Positions 52,837 through 61,701 of a DNA stretch of 64,000 bases are shown piece after piece. Position 1 is the stretch's first letter; each line of letters begins with the position of its first letter. The notes beneath the pieces were generated by a model, which ran no database searches, was not told the DNA's origin, and saw only the letters and a list, made by a program, of their open reading frames with translations. Position numbers and translations under genes: made by a program. Source of the DNA: Actinoplanes philippinensis (GTDB lineage Bacteria > Actinomycetota > Actinomycetes > Mycobacteriales > Micromonosporaceae); the NCBI RefSeq assembly GCF_900113015.1, contig NZ_FONV01000001.1, positions 558,001 to 622,000 of the forward strand. The letters run 5' to 3'.

Positions 52837-53051
52837 CCCGCCACGCTGCTCGTCGTCCACGCGCCCAGCGTGCCCGGCGAGGCCACCCACCGCCCTCCTC
52901 CCGCCAGCCGACAAAACCGGTCCGACCATGTCGAATCAGACAGGGATACCGCGTTCGTGCCAGCTCCGTCCCGGCCCCGGCGGCGACGCGCCGGATCGGG
53001 CAGAGTACGCCCTGTCGATCTTTGCTGCCTCACGATGGAGACGGAATCCCC

Positions 53052-53675
53052 ATGCGCGCCCTCACCACGGTCCTTCCCGGCCTGCTGCTGATCACCGCCC
53101 TCGCCGGCTGCAGCGAACCGGCCCGCGACACGACCACGGCAGCGCCGCCGAGCACCGGGCCGGCCGCCACGGCGCCGTCGGCGGCCGGCGCCGGATCCGC
53201 CGCGCCGGCCGCTCCCCCGAGCGGCGGGAAGGCCAAGTGCACCGTCAAGGACGTGGCCGTCACGATCACCGCGCAGCCCGGGGACGATCCGAAGGTCCAG
53301 CGTGGGCTGGTCGCCGTCACCAACACGGCGAAACAGGCCTGCACCGTCCGCGGGTGGCTGACGATCACCCTGGTGAACGCGGCGGACGAGGCGGTCGCCG
53401 TACCGACGGAGACGGTCCCGGAGCCGGGCCCGGACGTGGACGTCGACCTCAAGCCGGGCACCACCGGCTTCGCCGGGATCAAGTGGACGACATGCGACAA
53501 GAGCGAGACGTCCTGCGGCGCCGGCAACACGATCCGTTTCAACTTCACCAAGTCGACCACCGGTCCGGCGGCCCAGCTGGACGGCTTCCCGGCGGCCACG
53601 AAGAGCGACATCACCATGAAGTCCCTGCAGGTCGGCAGCCTGCAGCCGGCCACCCAGGGCGTCGTCGCCTGGTGA
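53052..53675 (+). CDS. DUF4232-type lipoprotein
   Basis: 207 residues from ATG 53052. Lipoprotein signal MRALTTVLPGLLLITALAGC with the lipobox LAGC, then a Thr/Ala/Pro-rich spacer to ~65 and a beta-sandwich (CTVKDVAVTITAQPGDDPKVQRGLVAVTNTAKQACTVRGWLTITLVN...TCDKSETSCG), the DUF4232 pattern with its cysteines. Cell-surface protein of unknown role. Divergent from the GH26 gene over 215 bp in which no clear motif was seen; convergent with the next gene (11 bp apart). Confidence 0.85.
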   Translation: MRALTTVLPGLLLITALAGCSEPARDTTTAAPPSTGPAATAPSAAGAGSAAPAAPPSGGKAKCTVKDVAVTITAQPGDDPKVQRGLVAVTNTAKQACTVRGWLTITLVNAADEAVAVPTETVPEPGPDVDVDLKPGTTGFAGIKWTTCDKSETSCGAGNTIRFNFTKSTTGPAAQLDGFPAATKSDITMKSLQVGSLQPATQGVVAW

Positions 53676-53686
53676 CCCACGGTGCG

Positions 53687-54646
53687 TCAACCGGGGAGGC
53701 GCAGGCGGGCCTGGACCGGCAGGTGGTCGCTCGGGAACTGGCCCGCCTGCTCGTGGGTGTTGATCAGGGCGGCCAGCGCGGTGACCCCGGGGCTGGCGAG
53801 GATCCAGTCGTCGCGTTCGCCGTCCGGGATCAGCGGCTCGTAGTTGTGGATGGTGCCCCAGGCCGGACCGCGGACCGCGGCGGTCCAGGTGTCGCGGAGC
53901 CCGGCATCGACGGTGAGGATGCGGTAGACGTCGGCGGACGGTTCGGCGGGACTGTTGAAGTCGCCGGTCAGCACGATCGGCAGCGGGGCGAACCCGGCCA
54001 GCCGGTCGGTGATCAGGCGCGCCGACTGCAGGCGTGCGATCTGGCTGACGTTGTCGAGGTGGGTGTTGACGGCGTAGAAACGGCGCCCGGTCCGCCGGTC
54101 GGCGAACAGCACCCAGGTCACCATCCGGACCCGATGCGAGTTCCAGCTCGTCGATCCCGGCACGTCGGGGGTCCCGGAGAGCCAGAAGTGGCCCTGCGAC
54201 AGCGGGTTCAGCCTGGTCCGGTCGTAGAAGATCTCCATGTGCTCGCCGAGGCCGCCGGGGTCACGGCCGACGCCGATGCGGTCGTAGTCGGGGCCCAGGT
54301 CGCTCTCGATGTCGCGTAGCTGGATGGGCAGGCCCTCCTGGGTGCCGATCAGGTCCGGGTGCTCGGATCTCAGCAGGGCGCGGGTCACCGGGCGGCGCTG
54401 GCCCCAGGAGTTCGGTGGGGTGATGCTCGCGTACCGCAGATTGAAACTCATCACCTCCAGGTCAGCGGGGGCGGCCGGGCCGGCGAGACGATCGATGGCG
54501 GAGACCGGCGGGACGGTGACCGACGGGGTGACGGCCGACGGCGACGGGGCGGGGGCCGCGCCCGGCCGGCGGGCCGGCTCGCGGGTGACGATCACGGCGC
54601 TGAGCACGATGAGCGCGACGAGGCCGGCCACCCGCATTCCGCGCAT
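53687..54646 (-). CDS. secreted endonuclease/exonuclease/phosphatase (EEP) family protein
   Basis: 319 residues. Signal or anchor MRGMRVAGLVALIVLSAVIV, a Pro/Ser/Thr spacer, then EEP motifs: VMSFNLRYA, IGTQEGLP (metal Glu), YAVNTHLDN, VLTGDFNSPA and the C-terminal SDHLPV (catalytic His). All active-site residues are present. Probably an extracellular phosphodiesterase (DNase- or sphingomyelinase-like); substrate cannot be told. Confidence 0.9.
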   Translation of the reverse strand: MRGMRVAGLVALIVLSAVIVTREPARRPGAAPAPSPSAVTPSVTVPPVSAIDRLAGPAAPADLEVMSFNLRYASITPPNSWGQRRPVTRALLRSEHPDLIGTQEGLPIQLRDIESDLGPDYDRIGVGRDPGGLGEHMEIFYDRTRLNPLSQGHFWLSGTPDVPGSTSWNSHRVRMVTWVLFADRRTGRRFYAVNTHLDNVSQIARLQSARLITDRLAGFAPLPIVLTGDFNSPAEPSADVYRILTVDAGLRDTWTAAVRGPAWGTIHNYEPLIPDGERDDWILASPGVTALAALINTHEQAGQFPSDHLPVQARLRLPG

Positions 54647-54757
54647 CGGTCGACGATAGCAAGGGGATGACTACGTACCGTGACGTCGCGCTCGCGATGA
54701 GAGCGGGCCACCGCCGCTCCGATACGGTCTGGCGGACCGACGGGGAGGGCGGGAACG

Positions 54758-57172
54758 ATGGCGGGCAGCGGGAACAAGCCGATCGTGATCGAGGGGCTGT
54801 TCTGCACGGACGAGCCGGTTCTGGTGTGGGCGGACGGCGAGCGCGACCGGTGGGCGGCCCGGGCCGCGGCGCTCGATCACGGCCGGGAGCAGGAGTCCTG
54901 GCCGCTCGCTGTGACCAGCGCGAACCGGCTGTCGGACCTGACTCCCGCGCAGATCTCGTGGCTGATCGCGAAGGGGCCGGACGGCCCGGCCCGTGCGCTG
55001 ATCGCGGATCCGCCGATGCTGCGTCACCGGCAGCGGATGGATCTGGGGCGGGTGGCGGTCGCCCGGTTCGAGCTCGATGCCCTGCCGCTGGCGCTGAGTG
55101 AGGCCGGGGAGAGCGCCGACGTTCTCGGGCTGCTGATGCTGCCGTTCCGTGCTCCCGAGGCGGCCGGCCTGGTGGCGGGCTGGTTGCGGCACCTCGGTTC
55201 GGCGCGGCTGTGGGCGCGCCTCTGGCTCCACCGGCACGCCGAGGCCGCGGCGCGGGCGCTCATCCCGGCCGCCGTGGGCCGCCCGGGCCGGGCCCGGCAG
55301 AACGCCGGAGACGCCCTCCGCTATCTCACCGCGACCGGTCAGGGGCCGTTGATCCAGAAAACCGCGGAGGGGTACGGCCACGGGGCTCTCGCCGTGACAG
55401 GTGCCCTCCTGGGGCTGGAGGCATCACCGAACGAGCAGCTCACACTCCTGCCGCCGCCCTCGGCCGCCGGCGGACAACTCGCCGTCCGGCCGTCGACGGG
55501 CACAGCGGCCGGCGAGCGGGAGGCGGCGGGGGCGGGGCTGCGGGACGCGGATGCCGGGGGGCGCTCTGCGACATCGTCCCCGGCGGCCGGGAGGGATCCT
55601 GGTGTCGGCGGGCGGGCGTCGACCGTACCCCCAAGGGGTTGGTATGGGCCGCAACCCGGGCGGAAAGGGAAAGCACCGCATTGGGCGCGCCCGGAAGGGC
55701 TGCCGCCGGTGCGCCGGGCCGATGGCGGCGTGTTCTCCGCCGAGGAGACCGCCGCGCTGGTCGGGGCGTTGAGCGGGGCGCGCCTGGCGGATCCGCCGGA
55801 GCCCGCGCCCGGTGATCCGGATCGGTCGCGGCCGGTGGTCGTGGAGTCGTCGGCGGCCCGGCAGCCGCTGGTTGCCGGCCTCGACGAGGAGGCGCGGCGG
55901 CTGGTGGCGGCGGGTGAGCGGGCCGGTCTGGCGGTGTTCGGGCGGGCGCTGCTGGACGCGTGGCTGGCCGACGGGATGCCGGCGGCGGAGTCGTGGGTGC
56001 TGGTGGCGCAGGCGCACCTCGGTGACGACGCCACGATGGAGCAGCTGGGGCCGCTGGTCCGGTCGTGGCCGGCGAAGAGCCGGTATGCGCGGGCGATCGA
56101 CGGGTTCGCGGTGTTCGCCACGGTCGGCTCGGATGTGGCGCTGCGGCATCTGCTGGCGATCGAGGCGAACATGTCGGGCGGGTCGACGAACGAGCGGGCC
56201 GTCGACTATCTGACGCAGGCCGCCGCGCGGCGGGGGCTGTCGGTGACGCAGCTGGCCGACCGGCTGGCGATCACCCACGGGCTCGACGCGGGACCGGCCG
56301 TCGACTACGGGCCGCGGTCGTTTCCGGTCGTCGTCGACGAGCATCTGACCGCGCACGTGACCGGGCCGGACGGGCGGGTGCTGGCGCGGCCGCCGAAGCC
56401 GGGCGTGAAGGACACGAACGCCGGCGCGTACCAGTGGTTCCTGCAGTTCAAGAAGGATCTGCGGGCGACCGCGGCGGCGCAGACGGCACGGCTGGAGCGG
56501 GAGATGCACGGGCGCCGGCTGCGCCCGGCCCGGGACCTGGCCGGGGTGCTGCTGCCGCACCCGATCCTGGGGCCGATCGCGCGGCGGCTGCTGTGGGGCG
56601 AGTACGACACGGCGAACCGCCTGGTCCGCGCGCTGCGGGTGGCGGAGGACGGCAGTCTCGCCGACGTCCACGACACGACGGTGATCGTCGGCGGGGACAC
56701 GCCACTGGGGATCGTGCACCCGGCCGATCTCGGCGACGAGCTGGCCGGATGGGCGCAGATCATCGCCGACTACGAGATCCTGCAGCCGTTCCCGCAGCTG
56801 GACCGGCCGGTGGTGGCGCTCACCGGGGAGCAGCGGGCGTCGACCGCGCTGGCCGGGTTCGGTCCGGTGTCGCCGGACGCGATCGAGGCGCTGATGCGCG
56901 GGCGCTGGCACGGCAACGGGTACGAGACCGGGACCAGCACACACACCCAGCTGCGACGTGCGCTGCCGGGCGGGCTGGCGCTGCTGGCCGAGCTGGATCC
57001 GGGGGTGCCGACGTCGACGTATCTCACTCCGGCCGGGGAGCAGCGGATCACCGAGATCTGGGTGGACGACGTGTGGTCGGATCACTGGCAGCGGGAGCGG
57101 CGGATCCCGCTGGGGGCCGCTGATCCGGCGGCTCTGTCGGAGTCGCTCGTCGAACTCTATGCCGTGCGGTGA
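54758..57172 (+). CDS. DUF4132 (MolR-like) protein
   Basis: 804 residues from ATG 54758. N-terminal ~200 residues are helical; 230-350 are low-complexity Gly/Ala/Pro-rich linker; 360-804 match the DUF4132 layout: LVAQAHLGDDATMEQLGPLVRSWP, RHLLAIEANM, GRRLRPARDLAGVLLPHPILGPIARRLLWGEYD and ADYEILQPFPQLDRPVVAL. Proteins of this family (MolR, WGR-domain proteins) have no firm function; some are linked to molybdate regulation or DNA damage, which is uncertain. Stands alone, with 111 bp to the divergent EEP gene. Confidence 0.75.
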   Translation: MAGSGNKPIVIEGLFCTDEPVLVWADGERDRWAARAAALDHGREQESWPLAVTSANRLSDLTPAQISWLIAKGPDGPARALIADPPMLRHRQRMDLGRVAVARFELDALPLALSEAGESADVLGLLMLPFRAPEAAGLVAGWLRHLGSARLWARLWLHRHAEAAARALIPAAVGRPGRARQNAGDALRYLTATGQGPLIQKTAEGYGHGALAVTGALLGLEASPNEQLTLLPPPSAAGGQLAVRPSTGTAAGEREAAGAGLRDADAGGRSATSSPAAGRDPGVGGRASTVPPRGWYGPQPGRKGKAPHWARPEGLPPVRRADGGVFSAEETAALVGALSGARLADPPEPAPGDPDRSRPVVVESSAARQPLVAGLDEEARRLVAAGERAGLAVFGRALLDAWLADGMPAAESWVLVAQAHLGDDATMEQLGPLVRSWPAKSRYARAIDGFAVFATVGSDVALRHLLAIEANMSGGSTNERAVDYLTQAAARRGLSVTQLADRLAITHGLDAGPAVDYGPRSFPVVVDEHLTAHVTGPDGRVLARPPKPGVKDTNAGAYQWFLQFKKDLRATAAAQTARLEREMHGRRLRPARDLAGVLLPHPILGPIARRLLWGEYDTANRLVRALRVAEDGSLADVHDTTVIVGGDTPLGIVHPADLGDELAGWAQIIADYEILQPFPQLDRPVVALTGEQRASTALAGFGPVSPDAIEALMRGRWHGNGYETGTSTHTQLRRALPGGLALLAELDPGVPTSTYLTPAGEQRITEIWVDDVWSDHWQRERRIPLGAADPAALSESLVELYAVR

Positions 57173-57357
57173 TTTTCCCGTGCGCAAATAACGGTCTGGT
57201 GACGCCGACAAAGGCGTTCAGGTTGCTGTCAACTTCCGGCACCTGACCGGCGACTGATCTTTGCTACCGTGACGTGACATACACGACTGTCGACGTGACG
57301 CGGATGGCGTCATTCCACCAGAACTGCGGAAGATCATTTCGAGTACGGGGGACACGA

Positions 57358-57465
57358 ATGTCGCACACTGCATGCATTAATCGAATGAGATCGGCCCGCG
57401 ACGGGTTCGCCGTCGTGGGCCGCACCGCACTCCCCCAGCCCGCTACCGCCGCCACGCGGTCGTGA
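57358..57465 (+). CDS. short upstream ORF (35 aa) coupled to LuxR-type regulator
   Basis: ATG 57358 follows GTACGGGGGACACGA, a fair binding site, and codes MSHTACINRMRSARDGF... to TGA 57463-57465, overlapping the regulator GTG (57462) as GTGA. The regulator itself has no binding site, so this ORF may drive its translation. The peptide has no recognisable family. The 185 bp before it (57173-57357) hold no gene. Confidence 0.4.
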   Translation: MSHTACINRMRSARDGFAVVGRTALPQPATAATRS

Positions 57466-57932
57466 TCCGGCTGGGGATCGTGGCACCCCGCGCACTGGTC
57501 CGGGCCGGCCTGTCCGCCGCCCTGGCCAGAGCCGAGGTCACGATCATCGAGGAGGCCGCCGACCTCGACGACGGCGACCTCAAATTCGCGCTGGGCGAGC
57601 TGGACGCGGTCATCGTGGACGCGTCCGTGCTGGTCAAGTGGACCGACGGCCAGCCGGTGGCGGCCGCTTCGCTCTCCGCCGAGGTGGGCCTGCGGGTGGG
57701 GCTGCGGCTGTGGCGCGAGGCGATCGGACGGATCGATCTGCTCAGCGTGCGCGAGCGCGAGGTGCTCGGCCTGATCGGCGACGGCCTGTCCAACCACGCC
57801 ATCGCCTGCCAGCTCGACCTGGCCGAGCGCACCATCAAGGCGCACGTCGGGCGCATTCTCACCAAGCTCGAGGTGGAGTCGCGCCTGCAGGCCGGCCTGG
57901 TCGCCATAGCGCATCGGGCGAGCACCGGCTGA
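57462..57932 (+). CDS. LuxR/NarL-type regulator with reduced receiver
   Basis: 156 residues from GTG 57462. The C-terminal HTH is clear (LLSVREREVLGLIGDGLSNHAIACQLDLAERTIKAHVGRILTKLEVESR). The N-terminal ~70 residues look like a shortened receiver (IRLGIVAPRALVRAGLSAALARAEV...DAVIVDASVLV) without the later strands, so phosphorylation is doubtful. It lies upstream of the small-protein/ABC/M50 cluster on the same strand, 460 bp before the small membrane protein gene, and probably controls it. Confidence 0.82.
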   Translation: MIRLGIVAPRALVRAGLSAALARAEVTIIEEAADLDDGDLKFALGELDAVIVDASVLVKWTDGQPVAAASLSAEVGLRVGLRLWREAIGRIDLLSVREREVLGLIGDGLSNHAIACQLDLAERTIKAHVGRILTKLEVESRLQAGLVAIAHRASTG

Positions 57933-58081
57933 GCGCAGCCACCCACGGAAATGAATGCTCCTCGCCTTCGCGGACTACTACTTTGGTCCTATTCACACTC
58001 GCACACCGGACGTGCCGTTCTGGAAGTTCTCTTTCCCGGGCAGAGTGGAAACCCGGGATTCCGCACACGGGGAGGACAGAA

Positions 58082-58351
58082 ATGAAATTGCACGCCCGGT
58101 GCATTTCCGTGACGCCGGCCGGCCTCACGACCGTGCCGGCCGGGCAGGCCGCCGTCCGGCGCGGCGGCCCACCGTCCTTTCGTCACATCCGCGCCGCAGG
58201 GCACCGACCAAGGGACGCACCCCGACCGACCAAAGTCCGATATGGATCCTCCCGAAGCCCACATAGAGTGATTCCCAGAAGGACGGAAAATGGCGACTCG
58301 CGGCCGCCGGGACATTCGTCCGAGGGAGCACTGCAGGCTCCTCGCAGGTAA
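58082..58351 (+). CDS. possible small ORF (89 aa) with strong ribosome binding site
   Basis: ATG 58082 follows GGGGAGGACAGAA, one of the best binding sites in the window. The product (MKLHARCISVTPAGLTTVPA...) is Arg/Pro/Gly-rich after residue 25 and has no known motif, so it may be a short-lived leader or decayed gene. It is inside the 460-bp gap 57933-58392, which also contains GAAGGACGGAAA before an ATG at 58290 whose frame overlaps the next gene out of phase and is rejected. Confidence 0.3.
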   Translation: MKLHARCISVTPAGLTTVPAGQAAVRRGGPPSFRHIRAAGHRPRDAPRPTKVRYGSSRSPHRVIPRRTENGDSRPPGHSSEGALQAPRR

Positions 58352-58392
58352 GGGAAAAATTCCGAGCAACCCTTTACGGGGAGGATCTGACA

Positions 58393-58638
58393 ATGACGAA
58401 CGACCTGGCGATGCGGACCGGCGTGGCGCCGTACCTGATGGCCGCGAAGTCGCGCTTCGACGCCGCCGTGATGCGTTACGACGCCTGGTTCCTGGTGTTC
58501 ACCGCGGTCATCCTGGCTCTCGGCGCCACCGTGGTGCTCGGTGCCGCCGTCTGGTGCATCACGAAGGGCCACGGCTCCTTCACCGGCAGCTTCTCGTTCA
58601 AGAACTTCGGCCTCAAGGTCAACCTCGAGTGCCGATAG
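58393..58638 (+). CDS. small membrane protein (81 aa) at head of ABC/M50 cluster
   Basis: ATG 58393 with GGGGAGG at 58378-58384. A polar N-terminus (MTNDLAMRTGVAPYLMAAKSRFDAAVM), one membrane helix (WFLVFTAVILALGATVVLGAAVW) and a 27-residue outer tail ending NFGLKVNLECR, with two cysteines (CITK and ECR). It is followed by a strong hairpin and then by transporter genes, as are structural peptides of some peptide export systems. Its tail resembles the loop of the 108-residue protein at 60831, so an accessory membrane subunit is the alternative. Confidence 0.75.
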   Translation: MTNDLAMRTGVAPYLMAAKSRFDAAVMRYDAWFLVFTAVILALGATVVLGAAVWCITKGHGSFTGSFSFKNFGLKVNLECR

Positions 58639-58654
58639 TCCGGCATTGAAAAAA

Positions 58655-58682
58655 GGCCGGGCGGCTATTCGGCCGCCCGGCC
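58655..58682 (+). terminator. hairpin between small-protein gene and ABC ATPase gene
   Basis: Perfect 11-bp stem GGCCGGGCGGC (58655-58665) and GCCGCCCGGCC (58672-58682), 6-nt loop, preceded by a run of A. It ends 8 bp before the AGGAG of the ABC gene. Probably a partial terminator or mRNA-stabilising element that makes the small protein more abundant than the transporter. Confidence 0.85.
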
Positions 58683-58699
58683 TCCGGCACAGGAGCGAA

Positions 58700-59422
58700 A
58701 TGATGGATCCCGTTCTCTCGGTCACCGGCGTGACCTTTTCCTACGGACTCGGCAATGTAGCGCTCGACAACGTCGGCCTCCAGGTCGAGCCCGGTGAGAT
58801 CGTCGGTCTCGTCGGCCCGAACGGTTCGGGGAAGTCGACGCTCATCAAGCTCATCTTCGACCTTCTCGAGCTCAAGTCGGGGACGATCGGCGTGTCCGGT
58901 AATGATCACCGCACGCACGCGGCGAAGCAGGACGCCCTCTACCTGCCCAGCGACGACTACCTGCCCGAGTTCCTGTCCGGCCGGGAGTACATCGAGCTCG
59001 TCACCAAGCTGTACGGCGCCGCGCGCCCGTCTCCCGACGACATCGAGTCGCGGTTCGAGACGTTCGGCATGCGCGGCCGCTCCCGTGACCTGATCGAGGA
59101 CTACTCGCACGGCATGCGCAAGAAGGTCCAGCTCATGCTGGCGTTCCTGCTGCGCCGGCCGATCACGGTGATCGACGAGACGCTCAACGGCATCGACCTG
59201 GACGCGGTCAAGGCCTGCAAGATGCAGATGCTGGAGCACCGCGAGGACGGGCCGGCGTACCTGGTGTGCACGCACGACTTCAGCTTCCTGGAGGACGTCG
59301 CCGACCGGGTGCTGGTGCTCGCGCGGGGCGAGATGCTGGACTGTCTGGACGTGCCGGCGCTGCGTGACGGCGGCGAGCGCCTCGGCGACGTCGTCGACCG
59401 GCTCGTCTACGGGGGACACTAG
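58700..59422 (+). CDS. ABC transporter ATP-binding protein
   Basis: 240 residues from ATG 58700 (or the next codon, ATG 58703, which is better spaced from AGGAG 58691). Walker A GLVGPNGSGKSTLIKL, signature variant YSHGMRKKVQLMLAF in place of LSGGQ, Walker B ITVIDETLNGID and H-loop THDFSF are complete. YSHGM-type signatures are common in export ATPases for peptides and antibiotics. The permease gene begins directly after its stop (TAG ATG). Confidence 0.93.
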   Translation: MMDPVLSVTGVTFSYGLGNVALDNVGLQVEPGEIVGLVGPNGSGKSTLIKLIFDLLELKSGTIGVSGNDHRTHAAKQDALYLPSDDYLPEFLSGREYIELVTKLYGAARPSPDDIESRFETFGMRGRSRDLIEDYSHGMRKKVQLMLAFLLRRPITVIDETLNGIDLDAVKACKMQMLEHREDGPAYLVCTHDFSFLEDVADRVLVLARGEMLDCLDVPALRDGGERLGDVVDRLVYGGH

Positions 59423-60859
59423 ATGCGACTGTCGCACGTCTTCGCCCTGGCCCGGATGTTCCTCGTCTACTTCTTCCGGCGGGTGCTCTCCTACGGCCCG
59501 CTGCGCAACCCCGCCGCCCTGTTCGGCCTGATCGCGCTGGCCGCGGCGACCGGGGTCGGCATGTTCCTGGTGGCCTACCAGTTCCTCGACTCGCTGATCG
59601 GCCCCGAGTCGCTGGAGCTGCTGGCCCGGCTCAGCACCGTGTCGACGATCTTCTGGACGCTGATCGCCTTCCTCTTCATCAAGATCCTGTTCATGAAGGC
59701 GGACCGGCTGCTCCAGTTCACCCTGCAACTGCCGGCCAGCCACCGGGAACGCACCGCCGCCCTGATGATCTACGAGGCGGTGATGGTGCTCAGCGTCATC
59801 GGGGTGCTCTTCCTGCCGTTCTCCAGCGCCCTGGTCGCGCTGCTCGGCCTCGGCAGCATCCCGCACATCGCCACCGGCCTGGCCATCCCGGCCGTGCTGA
59901 CCTACCTGCTGGCGTCCACGTCCTTCAACGTGATCATGTCGGCGCTGCTGCGGATCGGGCTCGGCCGGCAGGCGCACCTGATCACCGCGGTGATGATGGC
60001 CCTGAGCATCTTCATCTACAACGCGAACTTCACCACGCTGGTCCGTGACATCAGCGAGGACTACCTCGGCAACCGGGTGAGCAACCACTACGTCGACGTC
60101 TTCGTGTACGTGTCGGCGCGCTGGGGACAGCCGGTGATGTGGCTGGCCTTCCTGGGAGTCGGCGGGCTGCTGCTGGCGCTGGTGGTGGCGTCGTCACCGC
60201 ACCGCTATCCCGAGGTCCACAAGTTCACCCGGACCCCGATCCCCGGTTTCGTGTCGCCGGTCTGGCCGTACCTGGCGGCGCTGACCCGTCGCTGGGAGAA
60301 CTGGGTGACGGTCGCGGTGGCGTACGTCTGCGCCGGCATGCTCTTCGTCCGCGGCGACGGCGGCACCTTCCTGTACGCGCTGGGCCTGCTGGTCACGCAG
60401 GGCATCTACGCCTATTCGGCGACCGAGGCGCTGCGGCGGCTGCCCGGATTCGGCCGGCGCGCCGGCTCGGAGGTGACGATGCTGCTCTCCGCCCAGGCGA
60501 TCCAGCTGGCGGTCGCGGCGCTGCCGATCCTCGCGCTCGTCGCGGCCCGCCCGGAGACGCTCGCCGACGCCGGCAAGGTGCTGGCCGCGTGCGTCAGCGC
60601 GATCATCCTCACCACCCTGGTCGGCATCCTGTTCCCGCACGACCGGGACAACCCGTTCTCGGCGTTCGTCAGCTACGCGGTGTGCGTCCTGCTGATCGTC
60701 TCGCTGGGCATCATGGTGACCGTCCTGCAGCTGCCGGCGCCCGCGCTGTGGGCCGCGGTCGTCATCGTGCACGTGCTCGCCGTCTTCTACTCGGTTCTCG
60801 GGATCCGTTCCCTCCAACGAAAGGCACGTCATGCGTCGGCTGCTGTTCGCCCTGCTTAA
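59423..60859 (+). CDS. ABC transporter permease (polytopic membrane protein)
   Basis: 478 residues with about ten to twelve predicted membrane helices (for example FGLIALAAATGVGMFLVAYQFL, FWTLIAFLFIKILFM, VMWLAFLGVGGLLLALVVA, AAVVIVHVLAVFYSVLGI). No sequence family recognised beyond position next to the ATPase. No binding site: its ATG follows the ATPase stop directly, so it is translated by reinitiation. Together they form one transporter. Confidence 0.85.
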   Translation: MRLSHVFALARMFLVYFFRRVLSYGPLRNPAALFGLIALAAATGVGMFLVAYQFLDSLIGPESLELLARLSTVSTIFWTLIAFLFIKILFMKADRLLQFTLQLPASHRERTAALMIYEAVMVLSVIGVLFLPFSSALVALLGLGSIPHIATGLAIPAVLTYLLASTSFNVIMSALLRIGLGRQAHLITAVMMALSIFIYNANFTTLVRDISEDYLGNRVSNHYVDVFVYVSARWGQPVMWLAFLGVGGLLLALVVASSPHRYPEVHKFTRTPIPGFVSPVWPYLAALTRRWENWVTVAVAYVCAGMLFVRGDGGTFLYALGLLVTQGIYAYSATEALRRLPGFGRRAGSEVTMLLSAQAIQLAVAALPILALVAARPETLADAGKVLAACVSAIILTTLVGILFPHDRDNPFSAFVSYAVCVLLIVSLGIMVTVLQLPAPALWAAVVIVHVLAVFYSVLGIRSLQRKARHASAAVRPA

Positions 60860-61154
60860 CTGCTCGCTGATCACGGCGCTGGTGACACTCGGCGCGGCCA
60901 CTCTCAACCTGCTCTACCTGATGTTCTCCAGCGACACCGAGGTGGCCAGCAAGACCGGCATGTTCGGCGCGGTGTCGTTCGAGTCGGTGAAGAACGCCGA
61001 CGGCTCCCTGTCGGTCCAGGCCGGCCTGGAGAGCTGGACTCCGCTGATCGTCGTCTGGGTGATCCTGACGCTCGGGCTGTTCGCCAGCTTCCTCACCTAC
61101 CGCTGGCTCAAGGGTTACAAGGCTCGCCTGATCGAGGCGTCGAAACGTGGCTGA
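60831..61154 (+). CDS. small two-helix membrane protein of the ABC/M50 cluster
   Basis: 107 residues from ATG 60831, overlapping the permease by 29 bp. Helix 1 (LLFALLNCSLITALVTLGAATLNLLYLMF), an outer loop of ~40 residues (GMFGAVSFESVKNADGSLSVQAGLES) and helix 2 (WTPLIVVWVILTLGLFASFLTY), then a basic tail. The loop resembles the tail of the 81-residue protein (GSFTGSFSFKNFGLKVNLEC). Unknown family. Confidence 0.75.
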   Translation: MRRLLFALLNCSLITALVTLGAATLNLLYLMFSSDTEVASKTGMFGAVSFESVKNADGSLSVQAGLESWTPLIVVWVILTLGLFASFLTYRWLKGYKARLIEASKRG

Positions 61155-61677
61155 GACCCCCCGCCGGGCGGCCCGGGCACTGGCCCGGGTCGCCCGCTGC
61201 GTCCTGACCGGGTTCTCGTGGGCGCTGGTCCCGGTCGCGGTCATGCTGGCGGCGGGCGCGGCGTACCGGGCGGGCTCCGGCGAGAGCGGGCTGCTGAACC
61301 TGGCGTGGCTGCTGGCGCTGCACGTGGCAGGCGGCGCCGCCGGGTCGTACCTGCTGCACGAGGGTGGTCACGTGCTGGTCCTCAGCGCCTGCCCGGGGGT
61401 ACGGGACATCGGGATCCACAGTGGGCTGCTGCGGTTCTCGGTCGTGCCGCGGGGCGAGATCACCCGTACCGAGAGCATCCTGACCGCCCTGGCCGGTCCC
61501 GGCCTCTGCGGCCTCGCCGGTCTCGCGCTGCTGGCCGGTGGCTCGCCTCTGGCCTGGTGGTATCTCGCGCACCTGGCCTTCCTGCTGCCGGTGTTCGGCG
61601 ACGGCCGGAGCATCGTGCGGGCGGTCCGCGGCGCCCGGGATCAGGCCGCGGTGGCGCCGGACGTGCCGAACCGCTGA
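61147..61677 (+). CDS. M50-like membrane zinc metalloprotease
   Basis: 176 residues from GTG 61147, overlapping the previous gene by 8 bp. Helices at ~20-40, 48-65, 115-132 and 138-155. H-E-x-x-H is present as LLHEGGHVLVLSACPG, and a later FGDGRSIVRA supplies the aspartate of the second M50 motif, though the NPDG form is not kept. A site-2-protease-like intramembrane protease that could mature or degrade the small membrane proteins of this cluster. Its last 13 codons lie in a duplicated 40-bp sequence. Confidence 0.72.
   Translation: MAETPRRAARALARVARCVLTGFSWALVPVAVMLAAGAAYRAGSGESGLLNLAWLLALHVAGGAAGSYLLHEGGHVLVLSACPGVRDIGIHSGLLRFSVVPRGEITRTESILTALAGPGLCGLAGLALLAGGSPLAWWYLAHLAFLLPVFGDGRSIVRAVRGARDQAAVAPDVPNR
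61638..61677 (+). repeat. 40-bp direct repeat, copy 1
   Basis: The last 40 bp of the M50-like gene including its stop. Identical to 61702-61741, offset 64 bp. Confidence 0.95.
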
Positions 61678-61701
61678 CCGAGCCAGGAGAAGCCGCGCCC
61701 C

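Noticed and set aside
55424..57211. 595-residue minus-strand frame opposite the DUF4132 gene
   Set aside because: Pro/Arg/Gln-rich shadow translation without motifs.
58290..58649. 119-residue ORF overlapping the 81-residue membrane protein
   Set aside because: Has a fair binding site, but over most of its length it is an Arg-rich out-of-phase reading of the better supported gene at 58393.
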